Assembly: GCA_017617235.1 (NCBI GenBank)
Contig: JAFZWQ010000010.1
Span: forward strand, 1 to 42,742
Direction of reading: 5' to 3'
Length of the DNA stretch: 42,742 nt
Origin: Bacteroidaceae bacterium
Lineage (GTDB): Bacteria; Bacteroidota; Bacteroidia; Bacteroidales; Bacteroidaceae
A model generated the notes under the pieces. That model made no database searches. It saw nothing but the letters and a program-made list of their open reading frames with translations, and had not been told where the DNA came from. The translations under genes and the position numbers were made by a program. Positions 16,369 through 23,984 of this stretch are shown in pieces (the first letter of the stretch is position 1; the number at the start of each line of letters is the position of its first letter).

Positions 16369-17154
16369 TCAACTTAACGTCTGGCGTTGTCTCACGGCTT
16401 CATACATCAAAATGGCTGCAGAAACGGACACATTCAAGCTATCCAACCGGCCCAACATAGGGATGCGAATATGACTATCGGCAGCCACACGCCATAGGTC
16501 TGTCAAACCCGTTGCTTCGGTACCCATCACGATGGCAATGGGACCTGTCATATCTGTATCATAATAGGGCTTGGAATCTTGCAATTGAGCCGTCAAAACC
16601 TTGATATTGTTTTTCTTTAAGAAAGCGATGCAATCAGTTGAATCACAAGCGACTATAGGCACAGAAAAAACAGCGCCAATAGAACTGCGAATAAGGTTGG
16701 GATTGTAGAGATCTGTAAGCGGGTCACACACGATTACAGCAGTTGCTCCAGCAGCATCCGCCGAGCGCAAAACTGCGCCCAGATTTCCTGGTTTCTCGAC
16801 ACTTTCCAATACCACGTAAAGGGGCGTTCCCGGAATCTTTTCGAGCGAATCTAAACGACGTTCGCGAACACGCACTTCAGCCATCACACCCTCCGTTGTC
16901 CCACGATAAGCGATATGTGCATACACCTGTTCCGTAACCTCCACCACACGACAACCCTGGGGCAATTCCAAATCGCCACACAGTTTGGGGCACAGGAATA
17001 CTGTATCTAATTCAAATCCGGCTTCCAAGCAATGTTCCAGTTCGCGACGTCCTTCCACAACGAACAATCCTCTCTTGCGCCGCTCTGCCGATTTCGTCTG
17101 CAATTCCATCAGCAGTTTTACCTTCGCATTCTTCGTCGACTCAATCTTCTCCAT
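16369..17154 (-). CDS. TrmH/SpoU family RNA 2'-O-methyltransferase
   Basis: A 261-residue AdoMet-dependent methyltransferase that would methylate a ribose in rRNA or tRNA. The N-terminal substrate-binding domain has KRGLFVVEGRRELEHCLEAG (28-47). The three SpoU motifs are present: EKPGNLGAVLRSADAAG, IVMGTEATGL and GRLDSLNVSVSAAILMYEA, which together form the trefoil-knot AdoMet site. It is the first gene of a minus-strand operon with the C10 peptidase and HD genes, under a well-formed promoter. The target nucleotide is not predictable, so no rlmB or trmH symbol is given. Confidence 0.93.
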   Translation of the reverse strand: MEKIESTKNAKVKLLMELQTKSAERRKRGLFVVEGRRELEHCLEAGFELDTVFLCPKLCGDLELPQGCRVVEVTEQVYAHIAYRGTTEGVMAEVRVRERRLDSLEKIPGTPLYVVLESVEKPGNLGAVLRSADAAGATAVIVCDPLTDLYNPNLIRSSIGAVFSVPIVACDSTDCIAFLKKNNIKVLTAQLQDSKPYYDTDMTGPIAIVMGTEATGLTDLWRVAADSHIRIPMLGRLDSLNVSVSAAILMYEAVRQRQTLS

Positions 17155-17177
17155 TCGTAATTCTTAGTTATAGAATG

Positions 17178-17208
17178 CAAAGTTACGATTTCAGGAATAA
17201 AACGCAAA
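17178..17208 (-). promoter_or_regulatory. promoter of the TrmH-C10-HD operon
   Basis: On the minus strand TTTG (17205-17208) and TAACTTTG (17178-17185) are 19 bp apart, matching the Bacteroidetes consensus. The ATG follows about 24 bp downstream. Confidence 0.85.
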
Positions 17209-17221
17209 GAAAACAGGAAAA

Positions 17222-17336
17222 TATTCCTATCGGCAGAACAAAATAATCCTGTCAGCGAAACATTACTAATCCTATCAGCAAAGGAATACTAATCCTATTC
17301 GCGAAGGAATACTAATCCTACCAGCGGAGCGATACT
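17222..17336. repeat. 23-bp tandem repeat, about five copies
   Basis: Units beginning AATCCT recur exactly every 23 bp at 17245, 17268, 17291 and 17314, with a more diverged copy at about 17222. A typical unit is AATCCTATCAGCGAAGGAAT plus ACT. The copies differ by several substitutions but no indels. The array lies in the 407-bp non-coding gap between the divergent TrmH and DUF4286 genes. Confidence 0.85.
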
Positions 17337-17402
17337 ATCCCTAGGCGCCTAGCGTTGCAACGCTCCGCCCCTAGCGTTGTGACGCTCCGACGGTAGGGAT
17401 GG
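17337..17402. repeat. palindromic GCGTT-N2-4-ACGCT element, copy 1
   Basis: Two near-palindromes, GCGTTGCAACGCT (17352-17364) and GCGTTGTGACGCT (17374-17386), lie 22 bp apart. They are followed by GGTAGGGATGG (17392-17402) and bounded by inverted ATCCCTA (17337-17343) and TAGGGAT (17394-17400). A second member of the family is at 31946-32018. The rest of the gap (17403-17525) shows nothing I recognise. Confidence 0.75.
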
Positions 17403-17525
17403 GACCTTCATTCTACAGACACATTTTCTGATTCCATATAGTGGGATAGATTCGGAAAGACGTAATATTTAGCGGCTTTTACAATTATTAATACTCGCGC
17501 GTGCGTGCACATCAGTTTTTTTTCG

Positions 17526-17533
17526 TATCTTTG
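17526..17533 (+). promoter_or_regulatory. -7 promoter element of DUF4286-ruvC run
   Basis: TATCTTTG, 28 bp before the DUF4286 ATG at 17562; no standard -33 TTTG is seen. The element excludes the longer upstream start at 17505. Confidence 0.65.
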
Positions 17534-17561
17534 CACGCGAAAAAGCGAAGAACAGGTAAAA

Positions 17562-17870
17562 ATGATTGTTTACAACACGACCTATACGATGCCCGAGGGC
17601 GATGCTCGCGACTTTGTAATATGGGCCATGCAGAGTATGGTTCCTCGCGTTTTGGAGCAGGGTTTGCTGAGCCAGCCGCGCCTGTTGCGCATCCTTTCAC
17701 ACCACGACCAGGAGACGGAATGTATGTCGTTGCAATTCGCAGTAGAATCAACAGCCCAACTGCACCGTTGGTACACCCAGCAAGGTGCTGCCCTGCTCGA
17801 GGAACTGACAAAAATGTTCGACGGACGCATTGTGGGTTTCAGCACCATCATGGAGGAGATTAACGGCTAA
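17562..17870 (+). CDS. DUF4286 family protein
   Basis: A 102-residue protein beginning MIVYNTTYTMPEGDARDFV, the pattern of DUF4286, a small Bacteroidetes family often next to ruvC. It appears soluble, with no signal peptide or membrane segment, and has the size of a single alpha-beta domain. The function is unknown. The ruvC gene follows 20 bp downstream, and the spacer is a 7-bp repeat that starts inside this gene's stop codon region. The start at 17562 is chosen because the -7 box lies at 17526-17533. Confidence 0.85.
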   Translation: MIVYNTTYTMPEGDARDFVIWAMQSMVPRVLEQGLLSQPRLLRILSHHDQETECMSLQFAVESTAQLHRWYTQQGAALLEELTKMFDGRIVGFSTIMEEING

Positions 17871-17894
17871 AGGCGAAAGACTAAAGGCAAATGG
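17867..17894 (+). repeat. four 7-bp units spanning stop and start codons
   Basis: CTAAAGG, CGAAAGA, CTAAAGG, CAAATGG follow in strict 7-bp register. The first unit includes the DUF4286 stop codon and the last includes the ruvC ATG, so the whole intercistronic spacer is the array. Confidence 0.7.
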
Positions 17895-18454
17895 TGAAGG
17901 CGGAAAAGATAATCTTAGGCATCGACCCTGGTACAAACCTGATGGGATATGGTGTACTACGCACCGTCGGGCAAAAGGCGGAAGCAGTGGCACTAGGTGT
18001 AATCGATATGCATAAAATAGGTGATACCTACCAGAAACTTGGACATATCTATGAACGGGTATCTGGCATCATCAGCGAATATTTGCCTGACGAACTTGCC
18101 ATCGAGGCACCCTTCTTTGGCAAGAACGTGCAATCGATGCTGAAACTGGGACGTGCCCAGGGTGTTGCCATTGCAGCAGCCATACAGCACGATGTTCCCA
18201 TCCACGAATATGCACCACTGAAAATCAAGATGGCACTTACAGGCAACGGTGCTGCTTCGAAAGAACAGGTGGCAGGTATGTTGCAACGCATTCTGCATCT
18301 CGACGAGGAGCAAATGAAACAGCATTTCGATGCGACAGACGCTTTGGCTGCTGCCTATTGCCACTTTATGCAGATGAATCGTCCACAATCCAGTGCAGGC
18401 TACCGTTCGTGGAAAGACTACGCTACAAAGAACAGCGACAAAGTAAGACAGTGA
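17891..18454 (+). CDS. ruvC: Holliday junction resolvase RuvC
   Basis: A 187-residue endonuclease that cuts Holliday junctions in recombination with RuvAB. The four acidic active-site residues are in place: Asp12 (LGIDPGT), Glu72 (AIEAPFFGKN), and Asp147 with Asp150 (DATDALAAAYCH). The GKNVQSMLKLGRAQG helix typical of RuvC is also present. Length is normal. The next gene starts at a GTG that overlaps the ruvC stop by four bases. Confidence 0.97.
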   Translation: MVKAEKIILGIDPGTNLMGYGVLRTVGQKAEAVALGVIDMHKIGDTYQKLGHIYERVSGIISEYLPDELAIEAPFFGKNVQSMLKLGRAQGVAIAAAIQHDVPIHEYAPLKIKMALTGNGAASKEQVAGMLQRILHLDEEQMKQHFDATDALAAAYCHFMQMNRPQSSAGYRSWKDYATKNSDKVRQ

Positions 18455-19848
18455 GAAAGGTTATCGAGATACAGCAAGGAATTACCCGCAATCCGGACAA
18501 ACGAATGGCAGAGCCTGTTTCACTCTGTATCATGGAGGGGGAACAGGTGGCCATCGTGGGAGGAAATGCCGATGGGAAAAGCCGATTGGTAGATATCCTC
18601 ACAGGCCGCTATCCTTTACTGGGCGACGAGGTTCACTACGATTTCGGACCAGGGGCAAGTCCGCTGGTAAGCGACAACCTGCGCCACATCACCTTCCGCG
18701 ACTCTTACGGAGAGCAGGACGGCACATATTACTATCAAAAACGATGGAACCAACACGACATCGACGATGAAATGCCTCGTGTGGACGGTAAGCCCATCAT
18801 CGCCCTATCCAGCGGTGAGATGCGCAAATACCAACTGGGCAAGGCCTTGAAGTCGAAGCCTCGTGTACTCATCATCGATAATCCTTTCATTGGACTCGAT
18901 GTGGAAAACCGTGAACTGCTGGCACATGTGCTCAAAAATCTCATCCGCGAGGAAGGACTCACCCTGATACTGGTCCTCGCAAAAACAGACGACATGCCCC
19001 CGTTCATCACCCATGTGCTTCCTGTAAAAGATTTAAGACTGGGCGAGAAAGTCACACGCGAGGAATACATGTCAACAAGGCAGCCCCTCTCCTGCCCCAT
19101 ACTGCCTGCCGACATACGCAACTGGATACTCTCCCTACCCCAAAAGCCCATAGACAGCATGCCTTTCTATCCGCAGAAGGGAGGCGAAATACTGAAATTC
19201 AGCGATGTCAGCATCCGATACGGAGAACGAACCATCCTTTCGCATCTCAACTGGACAGTACACGAAGGCGAACGTTGGGCACTGAGCGGACAAAACGGTG
19301 CTGGAAAGAGCACGTTGCTCAGTTTGGTCTGTGCCGATAATCCACAAGCCTATGCCTGCAACATCGAACTCTTCGGACATCGCAGGGGAACGGGCGAGAG
19401 CATTTGGGAGATAAAGCGACACATCGGATATGTAAGTCCTGAAATGCATCGTGCCTATCAGAAAGACATACCTGCCATAGATATTGTGGCCAGCGGACTG
19501 AACGATTCCGTAGGTCTTTACGTACGTCCCAAAGCAGAACAGCGCCAACAGTGCTTGGGGTGGATGCACGTATTTGGTATTGATGAGTTGGCAGACCGCA
19601 CGTTCCTTAGCCTGTCGAGTGGAGAACAGCGTCTCTGCCTATTGGCACGTGCATTCGTTAAAGACCCAGAACTGCTGATTCTGGACGAACCCCTACATGG
19701 ATTAGACAACAGGAACAGAGCCCTTGTAAAGGAAATAATCGAGACATTCTGCCAGCGACAACACAAGACTCTGGTAATGGTTACCCACTACGAAGAGGAA
19801 CTGCCGCCTTGCATCAACCAGCGGCTAACCCTTCACAAAACAGAATGA
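18451..19848 (+). CDS. ModF-like protein with two fused ABC ATPase domains
   Basis: A 465-residue protein with two ABC nucleotide-binding domains and no membrane part, the architecture of ModF/PhrA. Domain 1 has a Walker A GGNADGKS (37-44), LSSGEM signature (119-124) and IIDNPFIGLD (141-150); here the catalytic Glu after the Walker B Asp is Asn144. Domain 2 is canonical: GQNGAGKST (280-288), LSSGEQRL (388-395) and LILDEPLHGLD with Glu413. The GTG start at 18451 overlaps the ruvC stop (GTGA); the longer ATG frame from 18358 lies inside ruvC and is unlikely. The cellular role is unknown; ModF itself is poorly characterised. The gene ends inside an 8-bp repeat array. Confidence 0.88.
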   Translation: MRKVIEIQQGITRNPDKRMAEPVSLCIMEGEQVAIVGGNADGKSRLVDILTGRYPLLGDEVHYDFGPGASPLVSDNLRHITFRDSYGEQDGTYYYQKRWNQHDIDDEMPRVDGKPIIALSSGEMRKYQLGKALKSKPRVLIIDNPFIGLDVENRELLAHVLKNLIREEGLTLILVLAKTDDMPPFITHVLPVKDLRLGEKVTREEYMSTRQPLSCPILPADIRNWILSLPQKPIDSMPFYPQKGGEILKFSDVSIRYGERTILSHLNWTVHEGERWALSGQNGAGKSTLLSLVCADNPQAYACNIELFGHRRGTGESIWEIKRHIGYVSPEMHRAYQKDIPAIDIVASGLNDSVGLYVRPKAEQRQQCLGWMHVFGIDELADRTFLSLSSGEQRLCLLARAFVKDPELLILDEPLHGLDNRNRALVKEIIETFCQRQHKTLVMVTHYEEELPPCINQRLTLHKTE

Positions 19849-19898
19849 CGCTATAACGGAATGACGAAATAACGATATTACGGTAGAACGAAATAACG
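19843..19898 (+). repeat. seven 8-bp units containing a stop codon
   Basis: Seven units of the form NNNNNACG (GAATGACG, CTATAACG, GAATGACG, AAATAACG, ATATTACG, GTAGAACG, AAATAACG) run in strict 8-bp register. The first unit contains the TGA stop of the ModF-like gene. The remaining 22 bp to the next ATG are A-rich. Confidence 0.75.
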
Positions 19899-19920
19899 GA
19901 AAAATAAAAGATATAACGAG

Positions 19921-20403
19921 ATGAAAAAGATTATGATTATCGCCCTGTTGGGACTGATGTCCGCAGGCGAGGCAAAAAGCCAGGAAGTGTTCAACCAGGT
20001 GGTTTCGAATGCCAAGTTGGTTCTCGAAGACCCCAGAGCCGACGGCTTCATCATTGCCGTTTCGCAATTCAAGTTCACAGCCCTGCAGTATCTGTGCAAC
20101 ACAGCCATCAAGCGCAAGGGAGGTCCCGTTGAGGCTGATATGCTTGACCGTCAGGCCTATGCTCTGAACCACTTCATCATCTCCTACTTTGGCGAACTGG
20201 CAAAGGCCCAGAAATCGAGTGATGCCACTCAAAAGGACATCATGAAGAAGTACTGGCGTGCCACAACCGAGAACCCCATGTTCAACGACGAAGACACGGA
20301 AACAACCTGTGCCTTCATGAACGACCCCGACTGCATCACCCCGTTCAGCATCGATACAAACTGGGAATTGGCAGACAAGGCAATCTCTGAGAAAAAGAAA
20401 TAA
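19921..20403 (+). CDS. conserved-looking secreted protein of unknown function, 160 aa
   Basis: Not recognised as a named family. Residues 1-20 form a signal peptide (MKKIMIIALLGLMSAGEAKS then QEVF), so the mature protein is periplasmic or exported. The mature part is mostly helical and polar, with Cys at three sites (LCNTA, ETTCAF, DPDCITP) and a C-terminal Lys-rich end. The gene stands 72 bp after the ModF-like gene and 5 bp before hisH, so it appears to be co-transcribed with the histidine genes although nothing in its sequence suggests a role there. Confidence 0.75.
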   Translation: MKKIMIIALLGLMSAGEAKSQEVFNQVVSNAKLVLEDPRADGFIIAVSQFKFTALQYLCNTAIKRKGGPVEADMLDRQAYALNHFIISYFGELAKAQKSSDATQKDIMKKYWRATTENPMFNDEDTETTCAFMNDPDCITPFSIDTNWELADKAISEKKK

Positions 20404-20408
20404 GCGAC

Positions 20409-21020
20409 ATGAACGTAGCGATTGTTGATTACAACGCAGGAAACATCTATTCGGTAATACATGCCCTGCAGCGACTAGGAGTAGAACCCGTGCTGACGGA
20501 CAATGCCGAATTGATTCAAAAAGCCGACAAGGTTCTCTTCCCAGGACAGGGTGAAGCCCGTCAGGCTATGCAGTATCTGCGCAGTAAAGGACTGGACCAA
20601 GTAATTCGCAACTTGCAGCAGCCCATACTGGGCATTTGCATCGGACAGCAACTGATGTGCCGCCATTCCGAAGAGGGTGATACAGCGTGTCTGGGTATCT
20701 TCGATGTAGAAGTTAAACGTTTCCAGCCACAGCGACACGAGGACAAAGTGCCACACATGGGATGGAACAGCCTGGAGATAATTAAAAATGAAAAATTAAA
20801 AGATAAAAGTGAGTTGTTCAAGGGCTTTGAAGGGGGAGAATTCGTGTATTTTGTGCATAGTTTCTATGTGCCTCAGTGCCCTTGGACCATTGCAACAACC
20901 GACTACATACAGCCCTTCAGCGCAGCCCTGCATCGCGATAACTTCTACGCCACCCAGTTCCACCCCGAAAAGAGCGGCAGCGTGGGTGAAAAGATTCTAA
21001 GGAACTTCCTAGACCTATAA
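20409..21020 (+). CDS. hisH: imidazole glycerol phosphate synthase, glutaminase subunit
   Basis: A 203-residue class I glutamine amidotransferase that supplies ammonia to HisF. The triad is visible: Cys77 in GICIGQQLM, and His185 with Glu187 in QFHPEKS. KVPHMGWN and YFVHSFYVP are typical HisH blocks. Between them residues about 123-134 (IIKNEKLKDK) look longer than usual and are encoded by four A-rich 7-bp repeat units (20781-20808). The gene is in frame throughout and looks functional. It begins the hisH-hisA-hisF-hisIE run. Confidence 0.95.
   Translation: MNVAIVDYNAGNIYSVIHALQRLGVEPVLTDNAELIQKADKVLFPGQGEARQAMQYLRSKGLDQVIRNLQQPILGICIGQQLMCRHSEEGDTACLGIFDVEVKRFQPQRHEDKVPHMGWNSLEIIKNEKLKDKSELFKGFEGGEFVYFVHSFYVPQCPWTIATTDYIQPFSAALHRDNFYATQFHPEKSGSVGEKILRNFLDL
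20781..20808 (+). repeat. 7-bp repeat array inside hisH
   Basis: ATTAAAA, ATGAAAA, ATTAAAA, GATAAAA in strict register, 28 bp. The array encodes a charged surface-loop-like segment. Gain or loss of a unit would shift the hisH frame. Confidence 0.7.
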
Positions 21021-21041
21021 AACTCGTAACTCGTAACTATA
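21021..21041 (+). repeat. three 7-bp units between hisH and hisA
   Basis: AACTCGT, AACTCGT, AACTATA begin immediately after the hisH stop and leave only three bases before the hisA ATG. The same unit recurs in the hisA-hisF spacer and, degraded, between hisIE and ftsE (23189-23210). Confidence 0.75.
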
Positions 21042-21044
21042 GAA

Positions 21045-21764
21045 ATGATAGAACTGATTCCAGCCATAGATATAATTGAAGGCCAGTGCGTACGCCTGAC
21101 CAAAGGCGATTATGACCAGAAGACGGTGTACGGTTCGCCCCTGGAAATGGCACGCGAATTCCAACGTCTTGGCTATCGTCGTCTGCACATGGTAGACTTG
21201 GATGGTGCCAAAAGCAAACACATTGTAAATAGCGCTGTTCTCAGACAAATCACGTCAGAAACGGACCTTATTGTGGACTTCGGTGGAGGAATCAAAACAG
21301 ACGAGGACATCGCACAGGCCTTTGCTGCCGGAGCACAAATGGTAACGATAGGTTCCGTTGCTGTAACCCACCCCGAGTGCTTCATGAAATGGTTGGAACA
21401 ATACGGAGCAGAGCACATCATCTTGGGTGCCGACGTACGTCACGGAAAGATTAGCATTAATGGCTGGAAAGAGGATTCGCAAGAAGACCTTCTGCCCTTC
21501 CTTCGGAAATACATTGATGCTGGGGTTAGGAATGTGCTGTGTACAGAAATATCCAAAGACGGCACACTTGCCGGTCCTGCCATCGACCTCTATAAACAAG
21601 TGATGGAAGCCTATCCCGACCTACACCTGATAGCATCGGGTGGCGTAAGCAGCATAGAGGACATAGAGGCGCTGGATCAAGCAGGTATTCCTGCCGTTGT
21701 TTTTGGAAAAGCCATTTACGAAGGACGCATAGACCTGAAAGAACTGATTGAGAAAAACTCGTAA
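21045..21764 (+). CDS. hisA: ProFAR isomerase HisA
   Basis: A 239-residue (beta/alpha)8 barrel enzyme that isomerises ProFAR to PRFAR. The two catalytic aspartates are at Asp9 ([14 protein letters not shown]) and Asp130 ([10 protein letters not shown]). Phosphate-binding loops are DFGGGIKT and IASGGVSS. Length is normal. The last two codons and stop (KNS then TAA) lie in a 7-bp repeat array that continues to the hisF start. Confidence 0.97.
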   Translation: MIELIPAIDIIEGQCVRLTKGDYDQKTVYGSPLEMAREFQRLGYRRLHMVDLDGAKSKHIVNSAVLRQITSETDLIVDFGGGIKTDEDIAQAFAAGAQMVTIGSVAVTHPECFMKWLEQYGAEHIILGADVRHGKISINGWKEDSQEDLLPFLRKYIDAGVRNVLCTEISKDGTLAGPAIDLYKQVMEAYPDLHLIASGGVSSIEDIEALDQAGIPAVVFGKAIYEGRIDLKELIEKNS

Positions 21765-21783
21765 CTTCTAACTCGAAACTATT
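21756..21783 (+). repeat. four 7-bp units across the hisA stop codon
   Basis: AACTCGT, AACTTCT, AACTCGA, AACTATT in strict register. The first and second units contain the hisA stop codon. Only TAAG separates the array from the hisF ATG. Confidence 0.75.
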
Positions 21784-21787
21784 TAAG

Positions 21788-22546
21788 ATGTTAGCAAAGC
21801 GAATCATACCCTGCCTCGATGTAAAAGACGGACAGACCGTAAAGGGAACCAACTTCGTGAACCTGCGTCAGGCCGGCGACCCTGTGGAACTGGGACGCGC
21901 CTATAGCGAACGGGGAGCTGATGAATTGGTGTTCCTGGACATTACGGCAAGCCACGAAGGCCGAAAGACTTTTGCTTCGATGGTGGAACGTGTAGCAGCC
22001 ACCCTCAGCATTCCCTTCACCGTGGGAGGAGGCATTAATGAACTTAGCGACGTAGACCGCATGCTATCGGCAGGTGCAGACAAGGTCAGTGTAAACAGTG
22101 CCGCCCTGCGTCGTCCGGAACTCATCGACGAAATCACCACACATTATGGCAGTCAGGTTTGTGTCGTTGCTATCGATGCGCGTCAGGAAGCCGATGGTCA
22201 GTGGCAATGCTACGTAAACGGAGGCCGCATTCCAGTGGGAAAGGGACTGTTCGAATGGGCTCACGAAGCCCAAGAACGCGGAGCTGGCGAGATACTGTTC
22301 ACCTCCATGAATCACGATGGCGTGAAGACCGGGTTTGCCAACGAGGCGTTGCGCCAACTGGCTGACAACCTTACGATACCCATCATTGCCAGCGGTGGTG
22401 CCGGAACAATGGAACATTTCCGCGACGCCTTTAAACTGGGACACGTAGATGCTGCATTGGCAGCCAGCGTCTTCCACTTTGGCGAAATCGAGATTCCGGA
22501 ATTAAAACGATATTTACAAGCAGAAAACATAAGTGTAAGACTATGA
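21788..22546 (+). CDS. hisF: imidazole glycerol phosphate synthase, cyclase subunit
   Basis: A 252-residue (beta/alpha)8 barrel that joins PRFAR and ammonia from HisH to give imidazole glycerol phosphate and AICAR. Catalytic Asp11 ([15 protein letters not shown]) and Asp130 (VVAIDARQ) are present, as are the phosphate loops TVGGGI and IASGGAGT. Length is normal. It overlaps hisIE by four bases (ATGA). Confidence 0.97.
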   Translation: MLAKRIIPCLDVKDGQTVKGTNFVNLRQAGDPVELGRAYSERGADELVFLDITASHEGRKTFASMVERVAATLSIPFTVGGGINELSDVDRMLSAGADKVSVNSAALRRPELIDEITTHYGSQVCVVAIDARQEADGQWQCYVNGGRIPVGKGLFEWAHEAQERGAGEILFTSMNHDGVKTGFANEALRQLADNLTIPIIASGGAGTMEHFRDAFKLGHVDAALAASVFHFGEIEIPELKRYLQAENISVRL

Positions 22547-23190
22547 CTATAGATTTCAAGAAAATGGACGGCTTGGTTCCAGCCATCATCCAAGACGCTC
22601 AGACACTGAAGGTGCTGATGTTGGGCTTTATGAACGAAGAGGCCTACAAGAAAACCGTCGAAACGGGTCTTGTTACCTTTTGGAGTCGCAGCCGCAACTG
22701 TCTGTGGACAAAGGGCGAAACCAGCAACAACTACCTGCATGTGGTGGAGATTCTGAACGACTGTGACCAGGATACCCTGCTCATCAAGGCTCGTCCTGAT
22801 GGACCAACTTGTCACACAGGAACCGATACCTGCTGGGGCGAGGTAAATGCCACCAATCCCCTGCTCTTTCTGTCCGAATTGAGCAACTTCATCGAGAAGC
22901 GTCACGAGGAAATGCCCGAAGGCTCGTACACCACGAAACTTTTCAGCACGGGTATTAACAAGATAGCTCAAAAGGTGGGCGAAGAAGCATTGGAAACCGT
23001 CATCGAGGCCACCAATGGCACAAACAACAATCTCATCTACGAAGCCAGCGACCTGCTCTATCATCTCATCGTTATGCTGACCGAAAAAGGTTTGCGCATA
23101 GAGGATATAGCCGAGGAATTGCATCGTCGCCACGATCCGGAATGGGACAAACAGCGTCGATTGGCCAAAGCCGCAGGCACAATGAAATAA
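22543..23190 (+). CDS. hisIE: bifunctional phosphoribosyl-AMP cyclohydrolase/phosphoribosyl-ATP pyrophosphatase
   Basis: A 215-residue fusion. Residues 1-~105 are His[30 protein letters not shown] and the zinc/substrate region [13 protein letters not shown]. Residues ~112-215 are HisE, a MazG-like pyrophosphatase, with [23 protein letters not shown] and [14 protein letters not shown], including the expected Glu/Asp metal ligands. The two domains catalyse consecutive steps, HisE first. The gene is co-transcribed with hisF and probably ftsE. Confidence 0.97.
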   Translation: MTIDFKKMDGLVPAIIQDAQTLKVLMLGFMNEEAYKKTVETGLVTFWSRSRNCLWTKGETSNNYLHVVEILNDCDQDTLLIKARPDGPTCHTGTDTCWGEVNATNPLLFLSELSNFIEKRHEEMPEGSYTTKLFSTGINKIAQKVGEEALETVIEATNGTNNNLIYEASDLLYHLIVMLTEKGLRIEDIAEELHRRHDPEWDKQRRLAKAAGTMK

Positions 23191-23215
23191 CTCATAGTAA
23201 CTCGAAACCAAAGAA

Positions 23216-23899
23216 ATGTTAGTAAAATACGAACAAGTACAACTTTGCCAGGACGACCAGGAAGTTCTTTCCGACCTGAACCTGGAAATTTCGGATGGAC
23301 AGTTCATCTATGTCCTGGGCGAAGTGGGATGCGGTAAGACGTCCCTGCTGAAGAGTATATACGGCGAACTGCCCATTGCTGCAGGAGAAGCCACAGTGTT
23401 GGACAACGATATGACACACGTCCGTCCTCGCCATCTACCAAAGTTGCGTCGTCAACTGGGCATTGTGTTCCAAGACTTCCAACTGTTGCGCGACCGCACT
23501 GTCGACGAGAATCTTGACTTTGTGCTTCGTGCCACAGGATGGAGCAAGAAGATAGACCGCGAACGCCGCATCATAGAGGTGCTGGAACAAGTGGGCCTGC
23601 CCGAAAAGACACGTCATCTGCCCCACGAACTTTCTGGAGGCGAACAGCAACGTGTCTGCATAGCACGCGCCATTCTGAACAAACCCAAACTGCTGTTGGC
23701 AGACGAGCCCACGGCAAACCTGGACATCGAGAATGGTCGTCGCGTTATGGAACTGTTAAACGGCATTCGTCTGCAAGGAACCACCGTAGTCATGAGTACC
23801 CACAACGAACAGTGGCCCAAGGAATTCCCCGGCATCGTGTGGCGTTGCAAGGACGGCAAGTTATTAATTGAAAGCTGCGAATTAGCGAGAGCAGAGTGA
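23216..23899 (+). CDS. ftsE: FtsE-like ABC transporter ATPase
   Basis: A 227-residue single ABC ATPase. Walker A GEVGCGKT is at 35-42, Q-loop FQDFQLL at 85-91, signature LSGGEQQR at 139-146, and Walker B LLADEPTANLD with Glu164. FQDFQLLRDRTVDENL matches the FtsE type, which with FtsX controls peptidoglycan hydrolases at division. No ftsX follows here, so the partner must be elsewhere, and another MacB/LolD-type assignment remains possible. The last nine residues (CELARAE region) are encoded by the first part of a 73-bp repeat that also supplies the stop codon. Confidence 0.85.
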   Translation: MLVKYEQVQLCQDDQEVLSDLNLEISDGQFIYVLGEVGCGKTSLLKSIYGELPIAAGEATVLDNDMTHVRPRHLPKLRRQLGIVFQDFQLLRDRTVDENLDFVLRATGWSKKIDRERRIIEVLEQVGLPEKTRHLPHELSGGEQQRVCIARAILNKPKLLLADEPTANLDIENGRRVMELLNGIRLQGTTVVMSTHNEQWPKEFPGIVWRCKDGKLLIESCELARAE

Positions 23900-23945
23900 T
23901 GCTTGCATCGACTATGCCGAGCGAGAGCAGGTTAGACCAAAGGTC
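23873..23945 (+). repeat. 73-bp structured repeat, copy A
   Basis: Identical at 64 of 73 positions to 25311-25383. Both copies contain a CTGC...GCAG arm pair, the central inverted GATGC-TT-GCATC, and a terminal hairpin. In this copy the hairpin is GACC-AAA-GGTC (23935-23945). The copy starts inside the ftsE coding end and provides its TGA. It is followed by 7-bp units ATTGAAG, ATTGAAA, ATTAAAT (23949-23969) that lead towards lysC. Confidence 0.85.
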
Positions 23946-23984
23946 AAAATTGAAGATTGAAAATTAAATATACAATATAGATTT

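Noticed and set aside
17222-17386. CRISPR array
   Set aside because: The repeats are directly adjacent with no unique spacers, units are degenerate, and there are no cas genes.
20409-21020. hisH as a pseudogene because of the inserted repeat
   Set aside because: The frame is intact and all catalytic residues are present.
23900-23984. Lysine riboswitch before lysC
   Set aside because: The spacer is only 85 bp and consists of the 73-bp repeat and 7-bp units; a lysine riboswitch needs about 170 nt with a known core.
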